From positions 1-64,000 of the forward strand of contig JAWWUD010000096.1 of the NCBI GenBank assembly GCA_033964015.1: 64,000 nucleotides of DNA. The letters are read 5' to 3'. The notes beneath the pieces were generated by a model, which had not been told where the DNA came from, did not search any database, and worked only from the letters and a program-made list of their open reading frames with translations. Every line of letters begins with the position of its first letter. Positions within the stretch are counted from its first letter, which is position 1. Position numbers and translations under genes: made by a program. Shown here in pieces: positions 23,110 through 34,349 of this stretch. This stretch comes from Scolanthus callimorphus (taxonomy: Eukaryota > Cnidaria > Anthozoa > Actiniaria > Edwardsiidae).

Positions 23110-23519
23110 AATTACGAAAGTTTTAATCGACATGTTTCGACAGTTTCAACTGTCATCATCAGTGAATTATTCTATGTGATTTACAAACGGAATAAATAGC
23201 TAAAGAAATTACAATAATAAATTACGTCAATTGTGTAAAGGCCAGCATATGTTGATTATACTGCAAGCTTTAGATTAATATGTTGTACTTGTCTATTCAA
23301 AGAAGGCTTCTCACGTTTGATGTGAATTGCCTCTTTGATTTTAAGGGCAAATTGCGACGAGGCGGAGTCCAAAACAATAAACGAGGATTCCGACGAAGGT
23401 GCGGCGCACGCCTCATTGCGGCTTAGATGTTTGTATATGTGAGATAGCTGAACACAAAGGTGTCCTCTGGGAATGGTTCTTACACCGCGGATTACCCCAA
23501 ATCGCTGTAAAATTTTCAA
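23110..23519 (-). mobile_element. Penelope-like element 3' remnant with hammerhead-like motif
   Basis: The minus-strand frame 23519-23256 contains, from about residue 30, the typical C-terminal end of a Penelope-like reverse transcriptase/GIY-YIG protein (FALKIKEAIHIKREKPSLNR and stop). It has no upstream RT domain, so the copy is 5'-truncated. About 95 bases downstream of the stop lies a hammerhead-ribozyme-like core on the same strand: CTGATGA (23162-23156), a GACAG/CTGTC hairpin, GAAA (23138-23135), palindromic CATG and TC. Penelope-like elements are known to carry such ribozymes. The GIY-YIG catalytic half is not visible. Confidence 0.7.
23129..23162 (-). ncRNA. Hammerhead-like ribozyme core
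   Basis: The order CUGAUGA, helix II hairpin (GACAG-UUGAAA-CUGUC), GAAA, very short palindromic helix III (CAUG), U-C cleavage position fits the hammerhead core with the minimal helix III known from Penelope-like elements. One extra U stands between the CUGAUGA box and helix II, and helix I pairing is weak, so activity is doubtful. A similar arrangement with an extra A occurs in the element at 29360-32170. Confidence 0.45.
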
Positions 23520-24381
23520 TTTTCAGACTCTAATTTCTCAGCCGGCATGGCATTTGGCATAACGAAAATTTAAAGGATTACTAATGTGAGGATACTCTTT
23601 CTAGTGTCAGTATTTGATTTTCAGTCAGTTTAATTTTAAGACATGTGAATTTTCGGCGGCCATTTTGGAAAAAGGTTTATTTTGTCACACGCTGTTAACA
23701 ACAGGAATCATTCCTGCAAACTGACATTTTGGCATTTAAAAACCCCAACATAACTAATAACCTAGTTTTTTCAGCCTACCACCACTAAAAGAGCAATAAT
23801 TTTTTTATGCAAACACATTTCATTCCATTTAATTGTAGAGAAATGATTATTTTGTTTGTTATTGTTTAGCAAAGAAGCGAGGCATCATTGATGAAAATAC
23901 AAGTGCTAAACCATTATGCAACCAAAGAAGAACGAAATTCTTTCTTGTTAACCCATTTCTTGCGAGCGATGTATCGAGATGTATTCAGACACGTAGCTAC
24001 CGGAACGCCAGACGCATTTGCGTAGCTCGTGAAGCACCCCCAACACCCCCCCCGCTCCCTTCCTCCCCGCCCCTCCCTTCCTCCCCCCCCCCCCCCCCCA
24101 AAAAAAAGAGCAATTGAGCTATAAAAACAATGCAGTGGCTGGCGTACATCGTGAAATGTGTCTTGTTACGCACCTGGTATTAAATAGTATTCCACCCTCA
24201 GCTAGGAATAGGCAGATAAGCTGGAATTATAAGTTCATATAAGGAATCTCGGCACATAGGAAGCAAACTGGAGGGTACTGGACTAGGCGCTTGATGGTAA
24301 TACCCCTGTAACAGACCCGACCAAACTCGACCCTACCCGGTGAAAATTTTCTGAAATGACCCGGACAGGCTCACGTACTAT
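23520..24381. other. Intergenic stretch with a C-rich tract
   Basis: A C-rich low-complexity stretch at 24035-24100 with one poly(C) run. No gene recognised. Confidence 0.35.
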
Positions 24382-24390
24382 ATAAATTAC

Positions 24391-24566
24391 TAGACTGCTT
24401 GCAGCCCCTTCTTCGGCGAATGTCCGTAAAATCGAGAGAATATTTTTCTACCCGCATCACGCTTCGGTTTGTTTACGGTGTCGAGTTAACCACGAAGCGC
24501 GTCGCAAGAAAAAAAAGTTCCCTCGATTTACGGACGTTCGCCGAAGAAGGGGCTGCAAGCAGTCTA
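24391..24566. mobile_element. 176-bp MITE with 9-bp target duplication
   Basis: Terminal inverted repeats of about 45 bp (TAGACTGCTTGCAGCCCCTT continuing CTTCGGCGAA) and a perfect flanking duplication ATAAATTAC at 24382-24390 and 24567-24575. A 9-bp duplication with long inverted repeats fits Mutator-like non-autonomous elements. The clean duplication and high arm identity suggest a young insertion. Confidence 0.85.
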
Positions 24567-24575
24567 ATAAATTAC

Positions 24576-25522
24576 GTACTTTAGAAATCGATATAAAACG
24601 TAACAAGGCCGATCAATGCATTACTGGATTGGTTGATAATCTTTATTTCAACACGCGGGCAATTCACCAGCATGGTACAAGAAATAAATTATATAAACTT
24701 TAACCAAAGAATGAACAAAAAGCTGCGTTCCGCGAATGCAGCCGTGTGTTAAATGCCTGCTTCACGTTTAAAGTGCCCGCTTAAAGATCCAATGCTCTAT
24801 ACCACGAAGGAGATTCTGGTCGTATTGTTGGTGCGCGGCAAAGGTACTTTAAGTTTATTATCGGAATTCCTGAGGTCGTAGGAAAAAACACGCGTAGTTT
24901 AGATGGAAAATGGACTACTTACCTCTTACTAACCGAGGAGTGTCTGGAACCCCCTCAGATGCAGCAGACAGCACGAGCGCCGCCGAGTAGAATAGCGTTT
25001 GATACCTTTCACCCGCCTCTTGTACCCGTCAACGGCCTAGCGGGCTTCAAATTATGACATTTTCCTGTACCGCAAATTATCCGATTAAACCAACCTGACG
25101 GGGATTTATTTGTTGCTGTAATGAGTGTATTAGCGGCACACAAGAGGTCAACAGCAGGATCAATCTGTGTGTCGAATGACTATTCGCTGGATCTGGAACG
25201 ATCGGAGCCCGCTGTGAAACAAGCTCTCGGTCAAAGCGCTCCGTAAAGCCCGTGGAATGAGCCGTATCTGAAGCCGTTCCCGTATAAAGCTCGCTAGCTA
25301 CGAGTTCCCGACTAGTTATAGGAAGTGCGGGCGCTAGATTTGTTGAGACTATTGAAGCCCCTAAATTTCCTTTTGTCATTTAAAGGGGTACTCTCACACG
25401 CTCTCTCCCTCGTAGAGAAGAAATTGTTGATCGTATTATCAGTGATCGGATATCCCAAAAGCATAAAGCCAGGCACTCGCGTGACCAAGCCCTATAGGTT
25501 TGTATTAATAGCAGTTTAATAT
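24576..25522. other. Intergenic stretch, nothing recognised
   Basis: Open frames on both strands at 25077-25519 overlap each other and show no family. The left end of a family A-like terminus (TTAAAGGGGTACTCTCACAC) occurs at 25380, perhaps a fragment. Confidence 0.35.
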
Positions 25523-25773
25523 AGGGGCACTTGGCGCTTGCACGCTTAATTTTTGTACAAGCTGTCAGAAATTAATTCTTATTCTAATCTCCAAAAATAC
25601 ATTTAAATTTACCGAGAATAACCAAAATAACAGTCCAGGTTTGTTAATGAGCTTTTAACTGTTAAATCAATACAAATCTTTAGTGTTTTTATATTATCAA
25701 GAGGATGGAATTGGATTGCGATTTGAATTATTTGCTTGTCAGGCAAGCGTGCGAATGCCCCTTTAAAAGTTCA
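25523..25773. mobile_element. TTAA-type MITE, family A, copy 2
   Basis: Begins AGGGGCACTTGGCGCTTGCA and ends GCAAGCGTGCGAATGCCCCT followed by TTAA. Shares ATCAAGAGGATGGAATTGGA with the copy at 29743-29994. Confidence 0.7.
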
Positions 25774-25887
25774 TCTAGCTTTGTGGTAAGCTAGTTATTT
25801 AGGTAGAACATTTGCTGTATTTTCATGATTGACACCAATATCTGTCAGATATACGGATTAAATATTATTAGTATTATTATTATTATT

Positions 25888-26021
25888 TAACAAACCTGTC
25901 CTGTTTGTAATTTTGGTTAATATTCCGATCCCGGTGTAAACTTAAATGTATTTTTGGTGATTAGAATTATACTTATTTTTTGAGGTTACAAAAAATAAGC
26001 GTGCGAGTGCCACTTTAAAGT
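25888..26021. mobile_element. TTAA-type MITE, family A, partial copy
   Basis: Right end AAGCGTGCGAGTGCCACTTT plus internal phrase AATGTATTTTTGGTGATTAG match the reverse complement of the 25523-25773 copy. The other end is missing. Confidence 0.55.
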
Positions 26022-26029
26022 TCAAAGTA

Positions 26030-26498
26030 CTTTTAACCATCAAAAATAAATAAATAAATAACGAATGGCACTTTCAAAATTTTTAAATTATTTCTGCGGG
26101 AAAATATTGTACACGTGAGTTGTAAACAGGTAAAGGGGATATTACATAACACCCATTCAGCTGTATCTTGTTCCATTCTTGATGTGAGAAGTCACAAAGA
26201 TCACACAAGGCTTTCAAACCCGATGTTTATCTGCCGTTATTAACTTGGCAATCAATCAATATGTAACCACAGTACTTCATGCCGAGCAGTGAGGTCTCCA
26301 CTTGACTGCGAGGATACGATTTATTATTGGGTTCAACACTCTTGACTTGGAAGCCTTTGGGTTTACTCGGTTTTGTACACTTCACTTAGGCCTACTCAAT
26401 AAGCCCATTAGCGCTACAGCTTAGACAACTAACTGTAAACCCGCGCGACTGATCCGGAGATTCCCGGTCCCAGTCCCCACACGCCACGGGTGGGCATC
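26030..26498. other. Intergenic stretch, nothing recognised
   Basis: No coding or RNA feature recognised. Short ATAA runs at 26045-26060. Confidence 0.3.
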
Positions 26499-26790
26499 TG
26501 GAAGCCCCGACACCGCGGCAAAACGCATTTGCCATGCGCTAAAGATTCACTTCCTGTGAAATGAAAACAAGGAAATCATCTACATAACAAAAATATCTCG
26601 TGCTATCTTGGAAATTTGGAAAACTTTAGCTCCAGACACAAAACTTAAGGCCAAAAATTGCAGAGCAGCTAGCTCTAGAATATAGTGAAAATTTATCGTT
26701 CGCCTTTTTCAATTGTCTTCATTTCACAGGCGAGTGAATTTTTAGCGCATGTGAACTGCGTTTTGCCGCGGTGTCGGGGAAGCCCCCAAA
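26499..26790. mobile_element. Foldback MITE of about 290 bp
   Basis: GGAAGCCCCGACACCGCGGC and AAAACGCATTTG on the left are mirrored by TGCGTTTTGCCGCGGTGTCG and GGGAAGCC on the right. The inner phrases TTCACTTCCTGTGAAATGA and TTTCATTTCACAGGCGAGTG pair as well. Confidence 0.75.
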
Positions 26791-26866
26791 CACGACACAA
26801 CACAAGGAAGCCCACAGCAAACACAGGAAGCCCACAGCAAAACACAGGAAACCCACAACACAGTAT
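26790..26866 (+). repeat. Short minisatellite CACAGGAAGCCCACAGCAAA
   Basis: Four imperfect units of about 20 bp (CACAAGGAAGCCCACAGCAA and variants) immediately right of the foldback. Confidence 0.75.
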
Positions 26867-27164
26867 GTACACGGCCCAATAAATAGCCGTATTCACACTA
26901 GAGACGGAAAACTTGTCTGAGACGAGTTTTTCTCTCGTCAGAAAATGTTCCTGCTTTATGTCAATTCTGCTCAGAAACGCTTGTTATCTGTCTAAACTTT
27001 CTCCTTCAAAAAAATGTTTTCGCATGATTAGCATCCCATATAAGATGGTATTGCCTAAAAATAAGTACACAAATGGGTAAAAATAATTACTAGCTAATAA
27101 ACGATGATTTGTAGCGTTAAGGGCATGTAATTTACAGTATACCTATATATCAAGTTGTTATTTT

Positions 27165-28075
27165 AGAGTTTTAGTCGTGTATTTTGGCATATCAAGAAAA
27201 TTCCCTTAAAAATTGTCATATCAAGATAACAGTGTCGTCTTTTTAGAGATCGAGCGGGCTTCCTGTGGTATCTTGTCTACCTTGTTTCCAGGGTTTTGAC
27301 CGCGAAAAACACAGTGGAAAATGCACATAACATCTTTTCTCAAGTGTATCTGAGTTCTGGTTGAGTTTTAAGCTTTCTAGGTCAATAAAAATAGTGAAAA
27401 ACTTACTAGGATTCCAAATATGGTATGCAGATATTTCCTTATAAGGAAGTTGAAGAAAGTCGACACATTTACAAGGGAACTATCTTGATATGCGACTTTC
27501 TTCAACTTCCTTATAAGGAAGTATCTGCATACCATATTTGGAATCCCAGCAAGTTTTTCACTATTTTTATTGACGTAGAATACTTCAAACTCATACTCGA
27601 GAAAATATGTTCTGTGCATTTTCTGCTGTGTTTTTCACGGTCAAGAACCTGGAAACAAGGTAGACGAGACACCACAGGAAGCCCGGTCTATCTCTAGAAA
27701 GACGACAATGTTTTCTTGATATGGCCGTGTTCTATAATAGGCACTTTGCTTCCAACGAATTTCCTGAAACTTCGTTGCGGGCGGCTGCAAGGAGAGTTAA
27801 CACTTAGTCCAACTGACTTCAATATGATTAACAGAGTTTCGTTCAAAAATACCAGCAACTTTTTTTTTTGCGCGGGGTTGATCTCTCAAGGAAAGGGTCC
27901 ATTTAAGCCCAGATATTATTAAAAGTATTAACGCTAATGGAGATCAGGATAATGCGCACATATTGCCAAAAGATACCTGCATATATACTCCAAGATTGAA
28001 GTTCATAGCGAGTATATTTTTAAAGTTGTAGACGAGAATACATTTTCGCGAAATGCGCTCTGACTTTCGCATTTA
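27165..28075 (-). repeat. Dispersed 340-bp repeat, copy 2, split by a foldback
   Basis: Reverse-complement copy of 11080-11420. It is contiguous there but here is split after TATTTTGG at 27192 by about 530 bp of foldback DNA and resumes at CCGTGTTCTATAATAGG near 27724. Confidence 0.75.
27193..27723. mobile_element. 530-bp foldback inserted in the dispersed repeat
   Basis: Ends CATATCAAGAAAAT and ATTTTCTTGATATG-like are inverted. The arms carry TTCCTGTGGT / ACCACAGGAAGC, CTTGTTTCCAG / CTGGAAACAAG and CTTCCTTATAAGGAAG phrases, near-mirror images over about 235 bp. Comparison with 11080-11420 gives the empty-site sequence. A diverged relative is at 37195-37790. Confidence 0.75.
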
Positions 28076-28308
28076 CATTTTTATTTAATTATTACATTTG
28101 CATTATCTTGATGTAAGAGTGGATTAACAAGAGTTAGAATCTTTCGTACAGTATTTGTCCACATCACAGTCAGAAACGTGTCTATTTTTAGATTTGAATT
28201 TCGCGCGCGAAAGTATTCGAATGCTCAGGTTCGAATGCTCGTATACCCAATACACAACAAATAGAGAATATCCTACCTTATCTTTGCGACTTTAAAGGTT
28301 TTTCAATT

Positions 28309-29347
28309 CACGCTGGGACCAACCACCCCCTAAATGAGTCATCAAAACATTGTCAAAAATCAAATCTCGACATAACTTTGTGTCTATTTTTACCAAACTT
28401 CGTACATTGGATGACTTATGAAGAGAAACATTTTTCACGCATTGAGTGGTCACCATGGTGTTTGTGACGTCACTGGCGATGACGTAATTATTGGACCATT
28501 TTTCGTTATGTCGAATCTGCTGGTTTTGTAGCGGCAATGATAGAATGTAACTAGAGAAGCTGAAAATCGAAAACCGTTTGCTTTTTGGGTTTATATTAGC
28601 TGAGTTATGATTTTTTTATGATTTGCATAAGGTTGGATCTACCTTACCAATTGAAAATAATACAAAATAATTAATTTTTGTAGGATAACGTCATTGCACA
28701 GACAAATATCTTAGTATATAGGTTGAACTAGTTGACTACAAAAGAATTGCAATAATTTCCATTCTCGGTCATCTATTTTCCGTGTTTAAAATCCAAAATG
28801 TATACTCATGACGTCATAGATTATGACGTCACAATCTAAAACGCTTTATATCTTTGCTCTAAGGACGAAATTCAAATTTTAAAATCATACGATTTTAGAT
28901 ACCATTTTGCTTGACACTTAACAACAGAAATCGGTTCAATTGACAAAATACTCGAAAAAAAATACCAGCGAGTTTGTTTTCCCATACATTTGTTACTGTA
29001 ACAAAACACTTAGGGGAGGGGAGGGTGTCAATCTTTGAAAAACTATAGCTCAGCTGTTTTTTTTTTGCTATCAACAAGGGGTTTTCGGTTTTCAACATCT
29101 CTTGCTGAGGTGTATCATCGCCATTACAGAAATAGCGCATATTCCAATTCTTAAAAATGATCAAACGATTGCGCAATCTCTGGTGACGTCACAAAACATC
29201 ATAGTGACGTCAAAAGTATTGGCAAATATTTGTCATTGTGATGTCATCCTATGTACCAAATTTGATCGAAATAGCCACTTGGGATGGAAGGTTGTGTAGA
29301 GTCAAAGTTTGGATGACGCATTTTGGGGGGTGGTTGGTGCCAGCGTG
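28309..29347. mobile_element. 1-kb inverted-repeat element, CACGCTGG ends
   Basis: Left CACGCTGGGACCAACCACCC is mirrored at the right by GGGTGGTTGGTGCCAGCGTG, and the arms continue with GAGTCATC against GGATGACG. No transposase frame. It abuts the Penelope-like remnant on its right. Confidence 0.65.
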
Positions 29348-29742
29348 TTGATCTGCGATTTATTTTAAAATTTAAAATAAGAAAAGTCGGCGTAATACAA
29401 CGTAGGTTTTAGTTGTATTTTAGTACAATATTTCGGCTGGCCAAACCAGCCTTCTTCAGGTACTGTGAATACATAATGGCATGATAGGACTTATATATAA
29501 GGTGAAACGTGATACAATAAAAATAATGATGATGATGACGTTTGTGATGTGACACTAGATAAGAAATATAAAAATGAAAGGAAAAGATAAATACAATATA
29601 ATCTAAAATGAAGTCTCATCTCGTCGATTCAATCCGTCAGGCTCAAGGGTACCAGCACGTAGGATGAGTGTGGCCTCTCTTGCCTTACGAATTGAATCTC
29701 GATTAGTCATTAATTTTTCAAGGGGAATCAATCTCAAGTGTA

Positions 29743-29994
29743 TTAAAGGGGCACTCGCACGCTTAATATTCCACCGTGGACTTAAAATAGGTAAAATTGT
29801 ATCCGTGAAAACACATGTACTTGCCCGTTTTAATCAAAATAACCCCCCAGATTAATAGAAAAACCCTTCAAGTGTTAGACAAATGCAATTCTACAGTTTC
29901 TTTTGACACTTTATCAAGAGGATGGAATTGGATTGCGATTGGAGCTATTTTCTTGTCAGAGAAGTGGCCAGCAAGCGTGGGAGAGCCCCTTTAA
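29743..29994. mobile_element. TTAA-type MITE, family A, copy 3
   Basis: TTAA-AAGGGGCACTCGCACGCT at the left and AGCGTGGGAGAGCCCC-TTTAA at the right. Shares its interior in reverse complement with 17059-17314. Inserted in the Penelope-like reading frame region and directly joined, through one TTAA, to the next element. Confidence 0.85.
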
Positions 29995-31362
29995 GGCCTG
30001 GGTCCAGCCCAGAAAATCGAGGAAATTACAAACTTTCAAATAACTTTGCTAATCATTAATGTTGGAGCATGAAATTTTCAGGATAGTTAACATTCATCGA
30101 GTGAAATGTTTTAGTATAGAATTTGACCTAATATACTGGTCACGTGGCCAGTCACGTGACATTTTCACTTTTCAAAGTTTAATAATTTCTCCGGTGGTGA
30201 GTTTCACTCCTTTTTGAAAAGTTAATAGCTAATAACATTCCTCTCTTTAGGTTCTATATAGTGGTGTCTTAGCTGGTGGAAAAGTTTTCTCCTTTAAGGT
30301 GTTTTAAGGAGCTGATATGTTGATTAGGTCACGTGACCTCATTCCGCCCCTTATATCTCGTTAACGGTAAATGATAGCCCAGCAGCCAAAACAGTACGAT
30401 ATTTCTATTGCTGAGGCCTATCCAGTTTCACCAACATTGTATAGTTAGATGTTTTCTCCATCACCGGAAAGGCAATTTACTGTTTTGTCACGTGACATGC
30501 CTTGTGACGTCACTCCATACTAAAACATTTCACCAAAATGTTAAGGTTACTGAGAACCTTCGCGCACCTCCTCGGAAAAAAAATCATACAACTCCTTAGT
30601 TTAACCAAAACATGTCAACCTATATATCGTTGGAAAGCTTATAAAATGGACTAGCAGACTACGACAAAAAGAATAACTTTTTGATAAACAGAATTTTTTT
30701 TGAAGGTTTTATTTAAAATGTGGGTGTGACACTTTCAAGAGCTATCGCTGCCGAACTGCTTGACCTTGACTCCCAAGTAAACATTGTTTTAATCCTTAAA
30801 GGTGTTTCTCAAAAACCGTGTCTCCGTTTTTTGAAATTTTGCGTTGTTCAAAAGTTATGGAACTTTTAAATTTCCAAGGTCAAATTTTATAGAATTTTCA
30901 TGCTCTAAAAATTTAAAAAAATCATAACTTTTGAAGTAAACAAAATTTTAAAAAACGCAGACACGGTTTTTGAGAAACACCTTTAAGGATTAAAACGCTG
31001 TGTTTCTTGGGAGTAAAGGTCAAGCAGTTCGACGACGATAGCTCTTGAAAATGTCACACTCAATTTTTTTATAAAAGCTTTAAAAAAATTCTGTTTAATA
31101 AAAAGTTACTTCTTTTTGCCATAGCCTGCTGGTCCATTCTATAAGCTTTCCAACGATATATAGGTTGACATGTTTTGGTTAAACTAAGGACGAGTATGAT
31201 TTTTTTTCCGAGGACGTGCGCGAAGGTTCTCAGTAACCTTAAGTTCGTCGACTTTTATCACTGTACCAAAATTAGCTTGCCTTAAATAGATTAAAGCAAT
31301 TTAAGGCAAATTTTGCGTTTTGGGGGACCAGCCCCAAGCCCATTTAGAATCCCAGGCCTTAA
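29991..31362. mobile_element. TTAA-flanked element, GGCCTGGG ends, itself interrupted
   Basis: Left TTAAGGCCTGGGTCCAGCCC and right GGGGACCAGCCCC...CCCAGGCCTTAA are inverted, with TTAA at both ends. Internal 30000-30540 has no gene. The TTAA foldback 30541-31242 is inserted into it, so three TTAA-type elements are stacked here. Confidence 0.7.
30541..31242. mobile_element. TTAA-flanked foldback element, copy 2
   Basis: TTAAGGTTACTGAGAACC at the left and GGTTCTCAGTAACCTTAA at the right. Arms of about 340 bp mirror each other (AAAGGTGTTTCTCAAAAACC against GGTTTTTGAGAAACACCTTT). Same family as 3158-3847. Confidence 0.85.
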
Positions 31363-32179
31363 TGTGCTTGAGATTGCATGTCAGATGTTTTGTGATTGGG
31401 TGTCGATAGAAAATGTTCAGCGGCGGTGGTGGGTTTAGATTTACATTCGGGCTTGTCTATTTTGCGATGATCATTAAAGCGTTGTCTAAGTTGGCGTTTA
31501 GTTTCTCCTATGTATTGCAAGTTACAGCGTTTGCATTGGATCATATAAATCACATTTTTAGTGTCGCAAGTTATGTGAGAGTTTATAAAGCGAGTTTCAC
31601 CGGTCGTGAAAAAAGTATATGTTGTCTGTCCGTTTTCTATATATGGGCAGGTTAAGCAATTTTTATCGCAGCGGTAAGCGCCTGGTGAAAGGTCTGAATC
31701 ATTAGAGGTAGTAGTGGTAGAGGGCAATTTAGCTTTGACAAGAGTGTCTCTGAGATTAGAACATCGTCGATATGCTATGATGGGTGGTTCAGCGAAAGGC
31801 TTTTTTGCAGCGGTCACATGAAAGAAGTAAATTAAAATTACGCTTAATGATATGATTGATGTTAGGAGAGAGGCCACACTCATCCTACGTGCTGGTACCC
31901 TTGAGCCTGACGGATTGAATCGACGAGATGAGACTTCATTTTAGATTATATTGTATTTATCTTTTCCTTTCATTTTTATATTTCTTATCTAGTGTCACAT
32001 CACAAACGTCATCATCATCATCATTTTTATTGTATCACATTTCACCTTATATATAAGTCCTATCATGCCATTATGTATTCACAGTACCTGAAGAAGGCTG
32101 GTTTGGCCAGCCGAAATATTGTACTAAAATACAACTAAAACCTACGTTGTAACGCCGACTTTTCTTATTTTAAATTTTA

Positions 32180-33239
32180 TTAATCTTACTGTCGGCGAGA
32201 CCGTTAATTGGTCCAGCGTGTAAACCAATGAGTTGAGTCTGTCAAGTGGTTCGTCCTCCAATTACTTCAGTTGATTTATTTTAGGCTGGATCTCACAACT
32301 GTTTGCGTGGCGAGAAAGTGGGAACCCTGCGGATGACGACTTTTCGCGGCAATCCTAGTTCTAAAAATATAGACACTTTTCTGACTGTGATTCGGGCGTA
32401 CATAGTAAATATGGAAACTCTTGGTACATATCCACTCTTGCTTGATGTTAATTAGTTGGCTTTTAGAGTATTATCTACCAAGTTTTTGGAAGTTAATTAA
32501 AATTACTTAAAAATTGATAAAACATTGAGACGTGGTGATTTGTCTAAGGCTCATGGTCATTGTGTGAAAGTTTGATGATCATAGCCCCTGTGGTTCCAGA
32601 GATATAGAGGGGGGCCGAATTAGCCCCCCCCCCCCCCCCCCAGTCACAGATGGTCAAAAAAAGCCCAGTCTCGATCGAATAGGGTTAACACATAATAACA
32701 AAATAACAAAGTAAAGCGCCATCTTGGATCCGCCATCTTGGATTTCATTAAATTTTGATGACTCTTCAGATAAATGCTCAATGAAAACAAAATACATCAG
32801 AATGTACAAAATACTAATCAAAGAAGTGTTTGACATTCAAAAATTTTAATTAAAAAGATTTGTGAATTCCAGAGCTAGTTTTGGACCATATGTCAAGATG
32901 AACAAAATCCCCCTACCCCTCCCCCCAAACACTTTGTGTCAAAAATTAATTAGCCTGTACATAGATTAGCAATGAGTAGAAGCTCTGATAGTCGTAAATT
33001 GTGTAAGTATTTCCGCAATGTGTCCAACATTAAGCTTGACATAATAAAATCTATATAAAAAGCCTCTATATCTTCTTCGATTTGGGCAACTCCAATTTCG
33101 CCCAATTGACCTCCTTTCCTTTATCTCTGCCTCTACACTTCATGTGTTCGTTTTTGGTGATAGAAGAAAACTCGGCAGTGCGGCCTTGAGGCTTTGCAGC
33201 TCTTCTACATCATACTGTATCACCTTACCAGAGCCCCTA
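32180..33239. other. Intergenic stretch with a poly(C) run
   Basis: No gene recognised. A poly(C) run of 18 bases at 32624-32641. Confidence 0.35.
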
Positions 33240-33360
33240 GCCTAGTTTCCATATAGTCTTATCTGTCGTATCAGTCAACCGTGAAATAAGAGAATAATTC
33301 CAAGTTTCATTGTTTCACGGTCGACTGATGCGACAGATAAGACTATATGGAAACCAGGCC
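33240..33360. repeat. 120-bp foldback
   Basis: GTTTCCATATAGTCTTATCT and GTCGTATCAGTC are mirrored by GACTGATGCGAC and AGATAAGACTATATGGAAAC. Confidence 0.75.
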
Positions 33361-33551
33361 TTAGCCAGCACATTTCAGGGTTATTCCGGTTATTCCAAAA
33401 CCGGCGGCCTTCATGGCAACCGTAACGGCACGGGGTAGAAACTACCCACCATGCTTTGCATGCAATCCCTTTATACTCTGCCTGTTTTCGAGGGACTTGG
33501 GCTTTAGGAGACGTGTTTTTACAGAAATTGTAAAAGGGAGGGAGTAGGGAA

Positions 33552-33628
33552 CAACCTCGATCCCAGGGCCTTTCCCGTCGCTTGTGGGGTCTTGGAAGCG
33601 AAGGGAAAGGCCCTGGGATCGAGGTTGA
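33552..33628. repeat. 77-bp hairpin
   Basis: AACCTCGATCCCAGGGCCTT / TCCCGTCGCTT mirrored by AAGCGAAGGGA / AAGGCCCTGGGATCGAGGTT. Confidence 0.75.
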
Positions 33629-34129
33629 GTAGGGAGTAACGGAGTGACACCCCATGTTATGATACACTCTTTTTTTTATAGAACGTCTAATTCTCAGTTG
33701 AGGCTGGGCCGTTCTTATTTTTGGAGCAGTTAGAGGCTGGAAATGTTCTTACGGATGTTCTTACATTTCAGTGACGTCGGAACCTGAAATATGATAGATC
33801 TTACAGAAGGATACATACCAATGAAGTATTTTTTATAAGAGAGTTTATAAATTACAATATTAAAGGTCGTTATAATTAACACATTTGATTCTGGATTTTA
33901 GAAAACATCACTGAAAATAAATCTATTTTGCTCCTATCTGAGGCTCAGGCATGTTCTTAGCATGTTTTGATCTAATACGGCAAGAAACGTTCAAAATAAT
34001 AATTAATTCGCTGTTCTATAACTACATTTGGCTTGAAACGTTTGAAAACACTGACAGCAGTAGATCTGGCTCCAATTGGATGCAATGTCCCAATAACATC
34101 GACGACAAATAGAGAGAAAGGACGAAACA

Positions 34130-34349
34130 TCGGGGGCGAAAGCTGAATAATGAATTATGAATGACGGGTCTTACGAACAAATGATTAATGAATAATTGCG
34201 TCAAAAAGTTGAGGAATAATGAATAAAAAGTTCCTACATTAAATGAATAATGGTTGTGTGAATAATGAATAACGCCTAAATAATGAAAAGGAATAATGAA
34301 TCTTGAAGAAAATGTCAAAGAATAAGGAATAATCCCCCCCCCCCCCCCG
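34130..34349 (+). repeat. Degenerate GAATAAT array ending in poly(C)
   Basis: Repeated GAATAATGAATAA phrases over 200 bp end in a 15-16-base C tract at 34334-34349. Confidence 0.6.

Larger units (their letters stand above)
29360..32170 (-). mobile_element. Penelope-like element remnant with inverted 3' copies and nested inserts
   Basis: On the minus strand, 31840-31365 encodes the end of the RT region and a GIY-YIG domain (CPYIENGQTTYTFF, NVIYMIQCKRCNLQYIGETK, RQLRQRFNDHR). The protein C-terminus (KAREATLILRAGTLEP, to a stop near 29607) and the 3' untranslated region to about 29370 lie on the far side of the inserts at 29743-31362. A second copy of the 3' end, inverted, lies at 31858-32170 (plus strand), giving inverted repeats of about 310 bp. 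Penelope-like elements are known for such tail-to-tail terminal arrangements. A hammerhead-like core (CTGAAGA, a GGCTGG/CCAGCC hairpin, GAAA) is in each 3' copy, at about 32091-32118 plus and 29435-29461 minus. No intact RT is seen, so this copy is dead. Confidence 0.8.
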
